Below are positions 1 to 10,128 of a DNA stretch of 19,681 nt, piece after piece (within the stretch, counting starts at the first letter, position 1; each line of letters begins with the position of its first letter). The notes under the pieces were generated by a model. The model did no database searches. It worked only from the letters and a program-made list of their open reading frames with translations, and was not told the DNA's origin. The stretch is from positions 1 to 19,681 of the forward strand of contig BBXU01000739.1 in the NCBI GenBank assembly GCA_001598975.1, written 5' to 3'. This stretch comes from Parachlorella kessleri (lineage: Eukaryota > Chlorophyta > Trebouxiophyceae > Chlorellales > Chlorellaceae). Position numbers and translations under genes: made by a program.

Positions 1-135
1 ATAGCTCCATAGCTCCATAGTGGCAACTGAAGTGTCTATGCTTGGACTGCCAGGGCTGTTTTCTGACCCTCTTGAACTTGGCCCCGCCTGCGTCGCCTTC
101 TGGTGTTGACGGCTATCCTCGCTCGGCTGCTGTAG
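1..135 (+). other. Intron end upstream of the first visible repeat-gene exon
   Basis: No repeat-coding sequence is visible here. The stretch ends in a plausible 3' splice site (CTGCTGTAG at 127-135) directly before repeat codons, so it is read as the 3' part of an intron whose 5' end lies outside the window. Bases 1-20 are two and a half copies of an 8-bp tandem unit (ATAGCTCC). No start codon context belonging to the repeat protein is present, so the gene must begin to the left. Confidence 0.55.
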
Positions 136-2528
136 GGTGAGGGCAACACCGGCACAGCCAACCAGGGCCAGGGTAATACCGGCACTGCCAACCAGGGCCA
201 GGGCAACACCGGCACTAACAACCAGGGCCAGGTGCCCAGCCTGCTGCGTGTCGGGTTGTATTACTAATGCAATGTTGTATACTATTTTGAGAAGTGCACC
301 TCCGGAAATCGAGGATCAGGACAGTTTGCCCCTGCCTCTCCAGTGTCCGCATGCCATTCCACCCGGCGTGGGTAGTCGTGCAGCTCTAGCTGTATTATCA
401 TAGCTTGTTCTACCAAGGGGCCTGAGCTGGTCCTGATGGAACTGCCTGGCTATGCAGGGCAACACTGGCACCAACAACCAGGGCCAGGGCAACACCGGCA
501 CAGGCAACCAGGTGTGTGCAGCGTCCCACTCGCGCACTAGATACCGCATTGGGGAGCGGCCCGCCCGCTATGCACCTGCCATCTTGTCTGCAGCAACAGT
601 GAACGAGCGGATGGAGATTTCACTCTCCCAACAGACTTATCACTTCCTGTCTGGATGGCATTTGCAGGGCCAGGGCAATGTGGGCACTGACAACAAGGGC
701 CAGGGCAACACTGGAACAGCCAATGAGGGCCAGGGCAACGTGGGCACCGGCAACCAAGGCGCGGTATGTGTCATGCAAGAGGAAAAGGGCAGGGACTCAA
801 GTGTGCCAAGTGCCAAGAAATGGGATGAGAGCCGAGGAGTTGGGGACGGTACCTTTTTCATGTTTCCTGCAGTCGCTATTCAGCTCGCCATATTTTATAA
901 AAGGCATGGTGCAATACATCGCCGAGCTCCCCACCAATGGCACATGGCGTTCTTCTGCTGCAGGGTAACCAGGGCACTAACAACCAGGGCGCAGGCAATG
1001 CCGGCCTGGCCAACCAGGGCCAGGGCAACTCGGGTGTCGGCAACCAGGTATGACTGTCTTCCTCTGGTTTTACGGTCCTCTGCTCAGGTAGCCCCTGTAG
1101 TAGCTGGGTGCACCTTCGGTGCATGGTGTGTTGCGCAAAGGGGTTATCCGCTAACGGGCTGCTTGAAAAGATTGCAGGCGTGTCGGGCACGGTGTGCGCA
1201 GGCTTGCCTGCGGAGCATGTTGTGGTGTCTAGCTTGGTCCAGAGCATGGGGGTCGCAGAGCTGACAAAGTATTGGCTGCTCGCTGCTGCAGGGCCAGGGC
1301 AACAATGGTGCTTACAACCAGGGCCAGGGCAACTCAGGCCTGGGCAACCAGGTATGTATATCCTTGCCTGCTAGGTTGTAACTAGCTCTATGTGAAGGCG
1401 CAGAGTATCCTTCCTTGGCTTGTGAGCAGGCTCCGTGTGCGAGTGCTGGTAAGAGTAAAGATGATCCAAAACTGTTGCCTGCATTCCTGCAGGGCCAGGG
1501 CAACAACGGCGCTTACAACCAGGGCCAGGGCAACTCCGGCACTGGCAACCAGGTTGGTGATGGGGGATGGTGGCCACCTGTAGTAGTGCGTAGTTTTCCT
1601 GAGCCCCTCTCACACGAGCTGTAATGCTGCGTGTTTCCTGGTAACCGTACCCTGCCTTGCAGCTAGGATGGAGTGTTGCCCCGCCTGCTCTGGTGTTGTT
1701 GTTCAAGATGCGACATGCTTTGGAGGCCACTTCATCACATGCTCTGCTGGAACGTATGTGCAGGGCCTAGGCAACTCCGGAACGGGCAACCAGGGCCAGG
1801 GCAACACTGGCACTGCCAACCAGGGCGAAGGCAACTCAGGCACCGCCAACCAGGTATGTAAACCGCAGAGCTCTCTGGTTGAAGTGTCATGCATACACCA
1901 CTGGCGCACACACTGACCCTCCAAGTTGGGAAGGTAACCTATGTTTTGCGTACTGGCTGCTGGACGTCGGTCGCAAGCAAGTGGGCCAGCAGGAGCCTGT
2001 GCACCCTGTTGTCTGCCATCCCGTTCCTTGCTTTCTGAAGCCTTGCAGGCAGGGTTTTACCCACGACCGCTCACTGCCTTCTTGCAGGGCCAGGGCAACG
2101 TAGGCACCGGCAACAAGGGCGAGGGCAACACTGGCTGCAACCTGCAGGGCAGTGGCCAAGTGGGCTGCAGCAACGTGGGCGCAGCCTCGTCTGCCCTGGC
2201 CAACTTCATTGCCCAGCTCCTGAAGAGTGGTGAGTTTCTGATGCGCAACAACTAGTTGGCCCATTTGGCAAGCCGTCGTCATTGTTGGCTTGCTGGGTGG
2301 TGTGGGTGGTAGAGTTTGAGCCCTATGCCTGCTGTAAATACTACTACAGCTGGTGCTTCTTCGTTTCGATGTGTGTGGTTGAAGACTGTGAGGTTGTGGC
2401 CCTGAGGATGCACGTAGACAAGGATGGTGGGGATGTGGTTGTGACCATAGCTGGCCTTCTGGTGTGCAGTTGGTGCTGACCCCGCCACCATCCAGGCGGC
2501 CATCGGCCAAATCCCTAAGAAACGCTAA
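136..2528 (+). CDS. Decapeptide (N-x-G-x-x) repeat protein, 3' part, nine exons, function unknown
   Basis: I do not recognise the gene; the protein is described from sequence. Exons read 136-231, 458-511, 668-763, 964-1047, 1292-1351, 1493-1552, 1764-1853, 2088-2229 and 2470-2528 (TAA at 2526-2528), giving 246 visible residues. Introns are 141-244 nt, all in phase 0 except the last (phase 1). About 200 residues repeat a 10-residue unit close to GQGNTGTANQ, i.e. two pentads N-x-G-x-x, and the register is kept across every junction. The repeats end in a segment with two Cys (GCNLQ, GCSNV), then a non-repetitive Ala/Leu-rich tail, probably helical (ALANFIAQLL), ending IPKKR. The pattern resembles the N-x-G-x-x pentapeptide repeats of mycobacterial PPE-MPTR proteins (Pfam Pentapeptide_2 type) and suggests a regular beta-solenoid or a flexible extracellular or wall protein. 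That is inference. No signal peptide can be judged because the N-terminus is missing. Confidence 0.8.
1292..1552 (+). repeat. Tandemly duplicated 60-nt exons of the repeat gene
   Basis: The exons at 1292-1351 and 1493-1552 are both 60 nt, both phase 0 at each end, and differ at six bases. They encode 20 residues that differ only at position 17 (Leu versus Thr). Both have the unusual block NNGAYNQ, which no other visible repeat has. The 141-nt intron lies between them. The simplest reading is a recent duplication of one exon, possibly with part of its intron. Confidence 0.8.
2333..2337 (+). promoter_or_regulatory. Intronic TGTAA, possible early polyadenylation signal
   Basis: TGTAA is the usual near-upstream polyadenylation element of many chlorophyte genes. 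This copy lies inside the last intron of the repeat gene (2230-2469), 78 bases after the in-frame TAG (2253-2255) reached if that intron is not removed. It could serve a shorter transcript ending GEFLMRNN. A five-base match occurs often by chance, so this is weak. Confidence 0.2.
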
Positions 2529-4167
2529 ACCCTTTGAAGAACCTCGAGCCCGCCATCTACGGGCCACCCTACTGAACACTCGTCTCTGACAAGTCAACTG
2601 GAGAATGGTAGTGCAGCAGCATGTCAGGTAGAACCCACAACCCCCCTAGAAGTCAGGTCTAAGGACTCGGTCTGGTAGGTAGTGGAGTGGAGCGCGAGGG
2701 TGTACAGCCGATATCCCTTTTGACTGCTCATCGAGCCGGCAAGCATCGTGGACAAGCAAGCACTGTGCCATAGGAATACAGATAGCAGGTAGGCCAAAGT
2801 AGGTCGTATACGAGTGTCTTGGAGCAGCATGCAGACTTAAGTAGGATATGCCCTCTTAGGATTGAGAACTCTTGAACCAATCATTCTTGCGGTCCTGCAA
2901 TAAGGGCCCACTCTGAAGTCTTACGCAGCTCTAGCGGCGTATTTTCAGCAAGTATCCAGGCAGTATAAGCAGTAGGTAGGGTGCTAGATACCTAGGTAGA
3001 CATTGATAGATTTTGTAACATTTTTGTACTAGGTCGCACAGTGCTTGCTTCCACTTTGCTTGCCGGTAAGCTGGGCGGGTCTCACAGCCCAGCATCAAGA
3101 CCAGGATTGGTCATTCCCCATAATGTGTTTGATGTGTTTGATTTGTGCGAAGTCTGCGCACTTGTATCCGAAGCTCACTTGGCTGAGAATGCCGGTGACT
3201 TGCAGGGTGGCAGAATTGATACATTCTTAGGCATGGCAGGTGCTAGGTGTTAGGCATCTCAGCTGATCATGCTGTGTCTGGCTTGCACATGCATGGCCAT
3301 TCACTCTTCCCAAAACTATCTTATCTACTATGGGTATTGTGGAGCAGGATTGAGGGGAGGTCCAGTCCATGGGGTATGCTTGGATGGCAGTGACCCAGGA
3401 CCGTGGCAGTGTGACGCTGATGTTTTGGTGTGCGAAGCTTGTCAAGTGAATATTGTGACTGATCCTGCCAGAACTTTTGTTCCCTTTCCCTAAGAGATAA
3501 TGGTCTGGGCAGTTGATGCCCTCCTTGGTGATTATCGAGCCTAGCGACCAACAGCTTGCGACTGTAACCAAATCTTATGTGTTCAACTAGGTGTGAACAA
3601 ACAGGGCGGGCTAGTCCCACCCAAACGCAAGTTCCGAAAAGGCATTGTTGGTACACCAGACGTGCTGGAAGTAGGCTGGCTAGTGAAATGGATCACTGCC
3701 ACGGCTCTTATCCCTTCCCCCCTGCTTGGCTTCCCCTGCTTGACAACACTGACCACGCCCAACGGCGCCAGCCACCCACCTGGCTTACCTCTCCGTGTTA
3801 CAAGTCACTAGTGTGTACCAGAGCTATCCTCGGAAAGGGTTTCTCCAAGCAAGGGACACCTAGCACCAGTGATCGCCGAGGGGGCCACGGGCACCCTCTA
3901 CAAACCAGGTGCACGTATCCCAGCTTGGCAAGATATCTCAATGACTGCATCTAGAAGGTCTGAGGTTCTGCACAGAAACCACCAACCCCTCTCCAAAGGT
4001 TGATGAACTTGGCTGGCGCCTTATCCCCCGCCAGTGCCAGTTTCCAGGGGTCTGCCAGTTTGAGTGTAGTGCAGGTCGCATTGTGCCCCTATCGGGTCCT
4101 AGAGTGTCCAGGGCGCCTTATTTGATGTGGTTGTCCCGGCACTGAGCAAACCCGACACTAGCAACAC
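2529..4167. other. Intergenic gap: 3' UTR of the repeat gene and 5' region of accA
   Basis: I read both strands for family motifs and for phase-compatible short exons and found none. The longest open frames (about 114-125 codons near 3227-3571, 3321-3656 and 3577-3954) overlap on opposite strands, have no recognisable domain and use codons unlike the real exons. Small local repeats are present (GTGTTTGAT twice around 3125-3142). The right part should hold the accA promoter and 5' UTR, but no clear core element stands out. Confidence 0.6.
3014..3018 (+). terminator. TGTAA, candidate polyadenylation signal of the repeat gene
   Basis: This TGTAA lies about 490 bases after the TAA stop of the repeat gene, in an AT-richer patch with T runs. 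I saw no other TGTAA between that stop and here. A 3' UTR of this length is common in green algae. Only the pentamer supports the call. Confidence 0.3.
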
Positions 4168-7100
4168 ATGCAGGCCCACCTCTCGGCCTCCGTAAGGCTG
4201 CAGGACACAACTGCTCGCCGTGCCATGCTGCCCGATGGGTCAGGGATGCTGCTTGGGGCGCAGCGCCTCCGGTGCTTGAGAGGATCAGTTGGGCTCTCCG
4301 CACAGCAGCGGCGCAGGCTTACGGTGCAAGCCAAGGACGGAAAGAAGGAGCCCCCGGATGTCCCCAAGCCTAGGGATCAACCCAGCGGCGGCAAAGAGTG
4401 GCTGCAGACCATCCTCTCTAGGTGGGTGCTTGGGAGCTGGCCGGCGATGCGCGCCTGCCTAGATAGATTGCTGTGGGCAAGTGTTGGGTTAGGCAGCCAA
4501 GTGGTTGGACTCTGGTGTTGAGGATAAAGTTTGGGCAATAGCGCAGCCACAAGGGCATTAGCTGTGTGCGTTTGACGGCTCTGTTGTTTTCCGGGCGGTG
4601 CAGGTTTGGGCCCGTCAAAGAGAAGGCAGCCAACACCACCGTGCTGGACTTTGAAAAGCCCCTTGTGGAGCTAGATAATCGGATTAAAGAGGTACGGTAC
4701 GAATGTGAAGCGCAGAATAGCAAAGGGTACGCACTGTAGTCATTCTGCTGCGCTGTGGAAGTCCGGCTGCTTTGTCAAGCGCTGGCTTGGTGCAAATGCG
4801 GCTGCCGTGCAACATTGACTCTGCCATGCCAGGGTTGAACTGTTTCGGCAGCCTGTACGAGTTAGTCACTGTATGGCATCATGCTGGGCTCTTGGTACGC
4901 TCCCCTGAGTAAGGCGCGTAGGACAGAGCCAGCCTGTCTGCCTGTCTCTTGTGTAGGTGAGGACAGTGGCTGAGCAGAACGGCGTTGACGTGACCACCCA
5001 AATCCAGGAGCTGGAAGAGAGGGCAAAGCAGGTGGGTGCGCTGGTTGAAGTCAGTGATTTGGGGGCCGGGCGTGTTCTTGTTGTCAGGTGTCACACTGGC
5101 GGTGGTTGCTTTGCATAAGAGTCAGTTGATGGCGTGTGCGCAACTGGCATCACTTCTTTTTGGATTACAAGCATGGGTGGCAGGTAGTGTGAACAGAGAG
5201 TGAGAGTTGAGCTGTACGAACAGGACTGGATGCAGAATTTGCCTGAGTCTTGACCTGAGTTATGTTATACAAGGTCCTGTATATATTGCTAGGATGCGGC
5301 GTGCTAGTGTGACCTTTCGCTTGAGAGCTTATGGGTCAGTGACGGAGTGCTACTGACAGCAGGGGAGGGCATATGCAACACTGTATGGTCATTTGGGGTG
5401 CCTTTCTGCGTGTAGCTACGAAGGGATACCTACTCACGGCTGACACCCATCCAGAAGCTGCAAGTGGCTCGCCACCCCAACAGGTGCAGTTTGCTTGGAG
5501 CAGCGCTTTTAGTGCTGACATGGTATTCTCACATTCGTCGCCTGGTCTTGATCCTTACAACAGACCTGGTAGCAGAGCTGAGGCACCTTTACTGCTTGCG
5601 GTGCAGCCGGGTATGACTTGCTATGGTAGAAGGGGAGGATTTCTTTTGTTTTTGAGGTGTGGGGGGCCTGGTGATGGTATACACGGCCTGTTGCAAAGTT
5701 AGGCGGGTATCTGCTTAACTAGTTGGTGCTGGTGGCCATCCATTGGTGACCTGTGCGCTATGTTTTAAACAACTAGCTAAGCTAGAATCTACTAGCGTGG
5801 GCATGCAGGCCGACCTTCCTGGACATTGCCCTTAATATCACAGACAAGTTTGTCGAGCTGCATGGCGACCGTGCTGGCTTTGACGACCCTGCTATGGTTT
5901 GCGGCATCGGCAGCATGGACGGCACCTCCTTCATGTTCATCGGACACCAGAAGGGCCGAAACACCAAGGTGGGTGGGTGCGGGGGGATACAGGGTGGTGG
6001 AGTAGAGGACTGGCACCCCTGCAGTGTGTATGGTGTAGGGTTTATACAATGGGCGACGGGGGCATGCCTATGGTGTTTCCGTATGGTGGTCCTAGCAGCT
6101 GCTGTATTGCTGGCAATGTTTTGGGCATGAAACTGCTAAGGCAGTCAGTCATCTGCTGGTAGGATTGTGTACACAAATTGGGATGCACCTGCGCTCGTGG
6201 GCAACTATCCTATGGACTCACATGGCGCCATGTACTTTGTGCAGGAAAATATCTACCGCAACTTTGGCATGCCCACGCCAAATGGCTATCGCAAGGCGCT
6301 GCGCTTCATGCGCCACGCTGACAAGTTTGGGCTGCCCATTGTCACCTTTGTTGACACTCCTGGCGCTTATGCAGGTAGGCCTGCTGAACTTCAGAGTTAC
6401 CGATTGGCGTCCATCATACAATTACTGTTCCTTACATGCCGGCGATGCGGGTTTTGCTGCATCGATCTATTCCTGGGCTGTTGTTGCCTGACTGCCTGTG
6501 CCTTGTTAATTAAGACCCAGTGGTACGGAAGTCGGCTTAGCAAACCACAACAGGCGGGAAGGGGACACTTGAGGCCACCCTTGCTGACGCTTGATAAAGC
6601 TGCTGGCCTGTGGAACAAGCGCTCCTCATTCCCACATCCTTCGCCCCTTGCTTGGGCAATGATTTGCAGGCAAGTCCGCGGAGGAGCTGGGCCAGGGAGA
6701 GGCAATCGCGGTGAACCTGCGTGAGATGTTTGGCTTCCGGGTGCCCATCATCTCTGTGGTGATTGGCGAGGGCGGCTCTGGAGGCGCGCTGGCGATTGGC
6801 TGCGCTAACAGGTAAAGGTCCTGCTGGGGTAGTAAAGAGTAGCAGCTGCAGGCTGGCAGGAGCCCATAACCTTTGTGGGTGATTAATGGGGGCGGCTCTG
6901 TCGGCGCAAGGTGGCAACTGGCAGTGCCGGAGGCGGGAAGGTGTTGCATGGCTATAAATGGGTGGTGAGACTACAATTGTGGGTCCAGAGTCGAAAATGT
7001 GGGCATTGCTGAAATACTGATGATGATCCAGCCTATATGGCATCTGCGTGCTGGACATCTAAACAGTTTTGTTCTCAGATAGACCGGCTGCAGCGAGGTG

Positions 7101-10100
7101 CTGGCTGGCACCTGGGTTGTGCCAGCAGGTGCTGCTGCTGTTCTTGCTGGATGGGCAGTGCACTTGCTATTGTATTGTGTCTGCGAACCCCAGTGCTGGG
7201 TACGCTAAATTGCGGGTGTATGGCTGGTTGCACCTCAGCTGGCTTGGCACGCCAGCAGGTTGGGTTGGGTGTGAATGCTAACACGATGTTGTCTGTTAGT
7301 GGGCTGGGAAAGGAGGGCAGGCTAGCCCACGGGCGTTGTGAGGTGTTTTCGGGAAAACAGGGGGAGGCATGTGCCGCGCAAGGCGTGGGGAACAAGGCCT
7401 GTTTACCATAGACAGCTTCGTTGTGCTGCTGAGTGTCAGCGACCGCTAAGGGTGGGGAGGGATGTGATATTGTGCAACATATGCCAGCTGAGATGCTGAC
7501 TTATCAGCAGTCACCTCGCTCCTATCTCTGTGCAGGAACCTGATCATGGAGAATGCCGTGTATTACGTGGCGTCACCAGAGGCCTGTGCTGCCATCCTGT
7601 GGAAGTCGCGGGACAAAGCTGGCATAGTGAGTTGCTTGCTTATCGCCACCGGGCTTGACGGGGTTTGACGTGTCAGTCAGCATAAGTCATTACAATGTAG
7701 ATGGTCAAAGCCAAGTCAATGTCACTAGTTGTGGAGACTCTCACGAGTGTGGTATGTGTGCTTCCAGCGCTGAAGGTCCTGGTTCCAGTTTTGACTACTG
7801 CCAGTGGGCAGGCTGGGCAGGGTTTGTCGTTCAGAGCAGACGCTGACGGGCTGACTGTTCGTTGACAAAACATTAGGCGGAACTCAGCAACATGCAGGCA
7901 GCCCCAGCGAACATCTGCATCCAGCCCTGTCAGTACAGTTACCCCCCACCTTTCTTCTGTTCACCTTGCCTGCCACCATTAAGAAGACAGTTGGTAGCCC
8001 CATGCCAACATCAAACACGGTGCTAGAGCATCAGCAGAGCTGACGGTTGGCCCGTTTGTTCCCTGTGCAGGCCACTGAGGCGCTGCGCATCACTGCTGCA
8101 GAGCTCATCAAGTTCAAGGTGATGGATGAGGTCATCCCTGAGCCGCTGGGTGCCGCCCACTCCGACCCCATGTCGGCCTTCCCTGCCATCAGGGAGGCGG
8201 TTCTGCGCACCTGGAAGCAGTGAGTGGCTACCTTGCTTGGATCTGAATGGGGTTGGGAGCTGCAGCATGCCCCGCCTTAAGGATGAGCTAGCGCATACCT
8301 GGAGGGCACGGGTGGTGGGCCCTTGTTGGTGTTGCGCAGGCTATTGAAAGGTGTCGGTGGTGGTTGCTTCTGGTGTCTGTGTCGCCACCTGAAGGCAGGG
8401 ATGGTATTTGGTCTTTTCGTCCCTTCCAACCCGCCTCAACACACCTGTCTAGAAGTAGATTGTTATCTGATATCTGTGGCATGGGGTCGTGTCGTTGGAA
8501 GTATCCCCGTGCCTTGCTCTCCCGTGGTAGCTGCAGTAGGTTTATTGCTGGAATGCTACAGAGCCTGAAGCTGGAAGAGCATCTCAAAGCAGGCAGTTCC
8601 TTTCCCCATTGCAGCTACTCCACTATGACAGCGGAGGAGGTGATGCTTGACCGTTACAGCAAGTTCCGCAAGCTGGGCATGTGGGAGGAGTTCCTGGTGA
8701 GCGGCGGCAAGAACAAGGAGGCGCGCGAGGCCAGGAGCCAGGTATGCACAAAGAGACATTGATGTGTTTGGGGTGGGGTGGGGTGGGGGGGGGGGCAGCA
8801 ACATCATGTAAGGATTGTCGGCGCTGTGGACCCTAAGGAGCAGTCCAGGCTGGGCTGAGCGCCGCAGTGCGTAGGATAGTCTGCATGCAATCGGATTGGA
8901 GTGGGGTCAGTCTCGGTTGGGGCAGAAGGAAGGTTGCGAGTTGCAGTTAGCATTTAATGGTTTAATGACTTGCTGCTGTTTTGCGCACCACGCTTGAGGC
9001 TGTTAAGTTCTGCCATTATCACGCATGGGAGGTGGGATTGAGAGGCGTTATTGGGAATGAAGGACGACCCTGCTGACCGTGGGGTCTGCTGCTGCAGGCA
9101 CCTGGTGCCACAACCGCCGCAGGCACATGGGCACCTACCCAAGATGACGCCAATTACCTAGAGGCAAGGAAGTCTGGAGACAGTTTATGTTGCTTGAAGC
9201 AGTGTATCAACATCCTTACCCAGAGTTATGTCATTGTGGCAGTTCTGCTTGGCCACGCAGTGGGCTGTGTGGGTAGCAGCCTGTCTGTTGCTCTTTCGCT
9301 GCTGCCTGTCCTGCCTTGTGGAGCCTGGCTCCCTATTTCATGTATTAGGAAAGCCCCTGCCTACTGCTTGTGGCACAGTTGCGCCCGGACCCTTCTAACG
9401 AAAATTTCGCTGACGTTGCCATGTCGTGCAGGCTTTGACTGACCTGGAGGAGAAGTGGTACGAGACTCTGCAGAGCAAGAAGGAATGGCTTATGAAGCCA
9501 GACAATGGGCCCTTGACAGATGTCAGGCCAGGTGCGGTGCTGCAGTGGTTGGGTGGGGTTAAGTCAGCGTGGGATGAAAGTCCGGCTGAAGGCTTGACTG
9601 GCGCTGTCGTCTTGCGAGGATCGGCCAGACCGCCTTGACGCCGGGTCATGGAGGTTTGCTGCTAGCTGGGTGGCGCGGTGGGTGTGCAGTGGTTGCCTCC
9701 CAGCCTCCGAGCACGAAGCGATAGTCAGGCGCGCAGTGCCGGTGCAGAAGTGCATATACATGACATACGAAGGCACATCTGTACACATTGTTAGTACTAA
9801 AGAGGTCAAGGCAGGATGACTGGCATCTTGGTTGTGTGCTTTGAGGCCGCCTTTGATGGAATTCAACCGAGCCTAGTATCTTAACGCCGGTGCAGGCGCA
9901 ATGGATCTGGTGATGGCCGTTGTGGAGGCGCAGCGGCGGAAGAAGGGCGAGGTCAATGAGGAGCTGGAGTTGTCTTTTGGTCCGATCCACGCCAATGGGG
10001 AGGCAGGAGATGCAGGGGCAGCAGAAGCGGGCGAGGAGGGCAGCCCAGCGGGCGGCAGCAGGGGCAGCGGTGAGGGGTCGCCAAATGGGGCAGCGAATGG

Positions 10101-10128
10101 CATCATCCCCTCTGTAGTGGAGCAGTGA
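4168..10128 (+). CDS. accA: Plastid acetyl-CoA carboxylase, carboxyltransferase alpha subunit
   Basis: With the beta subunit, this protein moves the carboxyl group from carboxybiotin to acetyl-CoA, making malonyl-CoA for fatty acid synthesis in the plastid stroma. Exons: 4168-4421, 4604-4691, 4957-5031, 5416-5483, 5809-5968, 6245-6374, 6670-6811, 7536-7626, 8071-8219, 8615-8741, 9098-9163 (uncertain, GC donor), 9432-9531, 9896-10128; 560 residues. Phases agree at every junction. Residues 1-55 look like a transit peptide ending near VQA; an in-frame TAG (4159-4161) precedes the ATG, but M27 (4246) would give a transit peptide free of acidic residues. The conserved core runs from about residue 86 to 416: [15 protein letters not shown] (about 148-162), ELHGDR (178-183), GHQKGRNTK (207-215), DTPGAYA (252-258), the oxyanion-hole motif [12 protein letters not shown] (291-302), [13 protein letters not shown] (318-330) and IPEPLGAAH (358-366). 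Residues after about 429 form a variable, partly acidic Gly/Ser/Glu-rich tail, as in plant CAC3 proteins. The paired region before and after residue 330 aligns to plant CAC3 without gaps. Confidence 0.96.
7903..7978. repeat. Degenerate dispersed repeat inside accA intron 8
   Basis: The blocks CATCCAGCCCTGTCAGTACAG and CTGTTCACCTTGCCTGCCACC (read on +) recur in altered form downstream of accA at about 11328-11404 and 11438-11503. It is C-rich, unlike the flanking intron. It may be a fragment of a small transposable element; no terminal repeats or coding capacity are visible. Confidence 0.4.
8770..8795 (+). repeat. G-tract run in accA intron 10, G-quadruplex-capable
   Basis: The + strand shows GGGG-T-GGGG-T-GGGG-T followed by 11 G. 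This fits the four-tract pattern for an intramolecular G-quadruplex with one-base loops, both in the DNA and in the sense pre-mRNA. It lies 28 bases into the intron after the donor at 8742, just before the optional 66-nt exon. Confidence 0.8.

Noticed and set aside
36..221. Minus-strand repetitive frame (VPVLPWPWLA)
   Set aside because: It is the antisense of the decapeptide repeat codons, and similar antisense frames appear over the other exons of that gene.
452..1264. Plus-strand open frame of 270 codons
   Set aside because: It reads through introns and shifts out of the repeat frame; only its first 20 codons agree with the spliced gene. It is open because the repeat lacks stops in several frames.
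136..2150. Regularly spaced similar blocks, like a CRISPR array
   Set aside because: The blocks vary in length (54-142 nt), are divergent, translate in frame as one protein and are bounded by splice sites; the spacers behave as introns.
1887..2597. Minus-strand open frame of 236 codons
   Set aside because: Covers exons 8-9 and introns of the repeat gene in antisense; no recognisable domain or splice logic.
3577..3954. Plus-strand open frame of 125 codons upstream of accA
   Set aside because: No domain, no neighbouring exons in compatible phase, and overlapped by other random frames; could be part of a UTR.
6163..6244. Upstream extension of accA exon 6, whose frame stays open
   Set aside because: Using the AG at 6161-6162 as acceptor would add 82 nt, which breaks the frame set by exon 5; the acceptor at 6242-6244 gives exact agreement with the family (NTK-ENI).
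7090..7150. Short inverted repeat (GCTGGCAC / GTGCCAGC) in accA intron 7
   Set aside because: An 8-bp stem with a 7-nt loop in a long intron rich in TGCTGG words is expected by chance; no terminator or RNA gene features.
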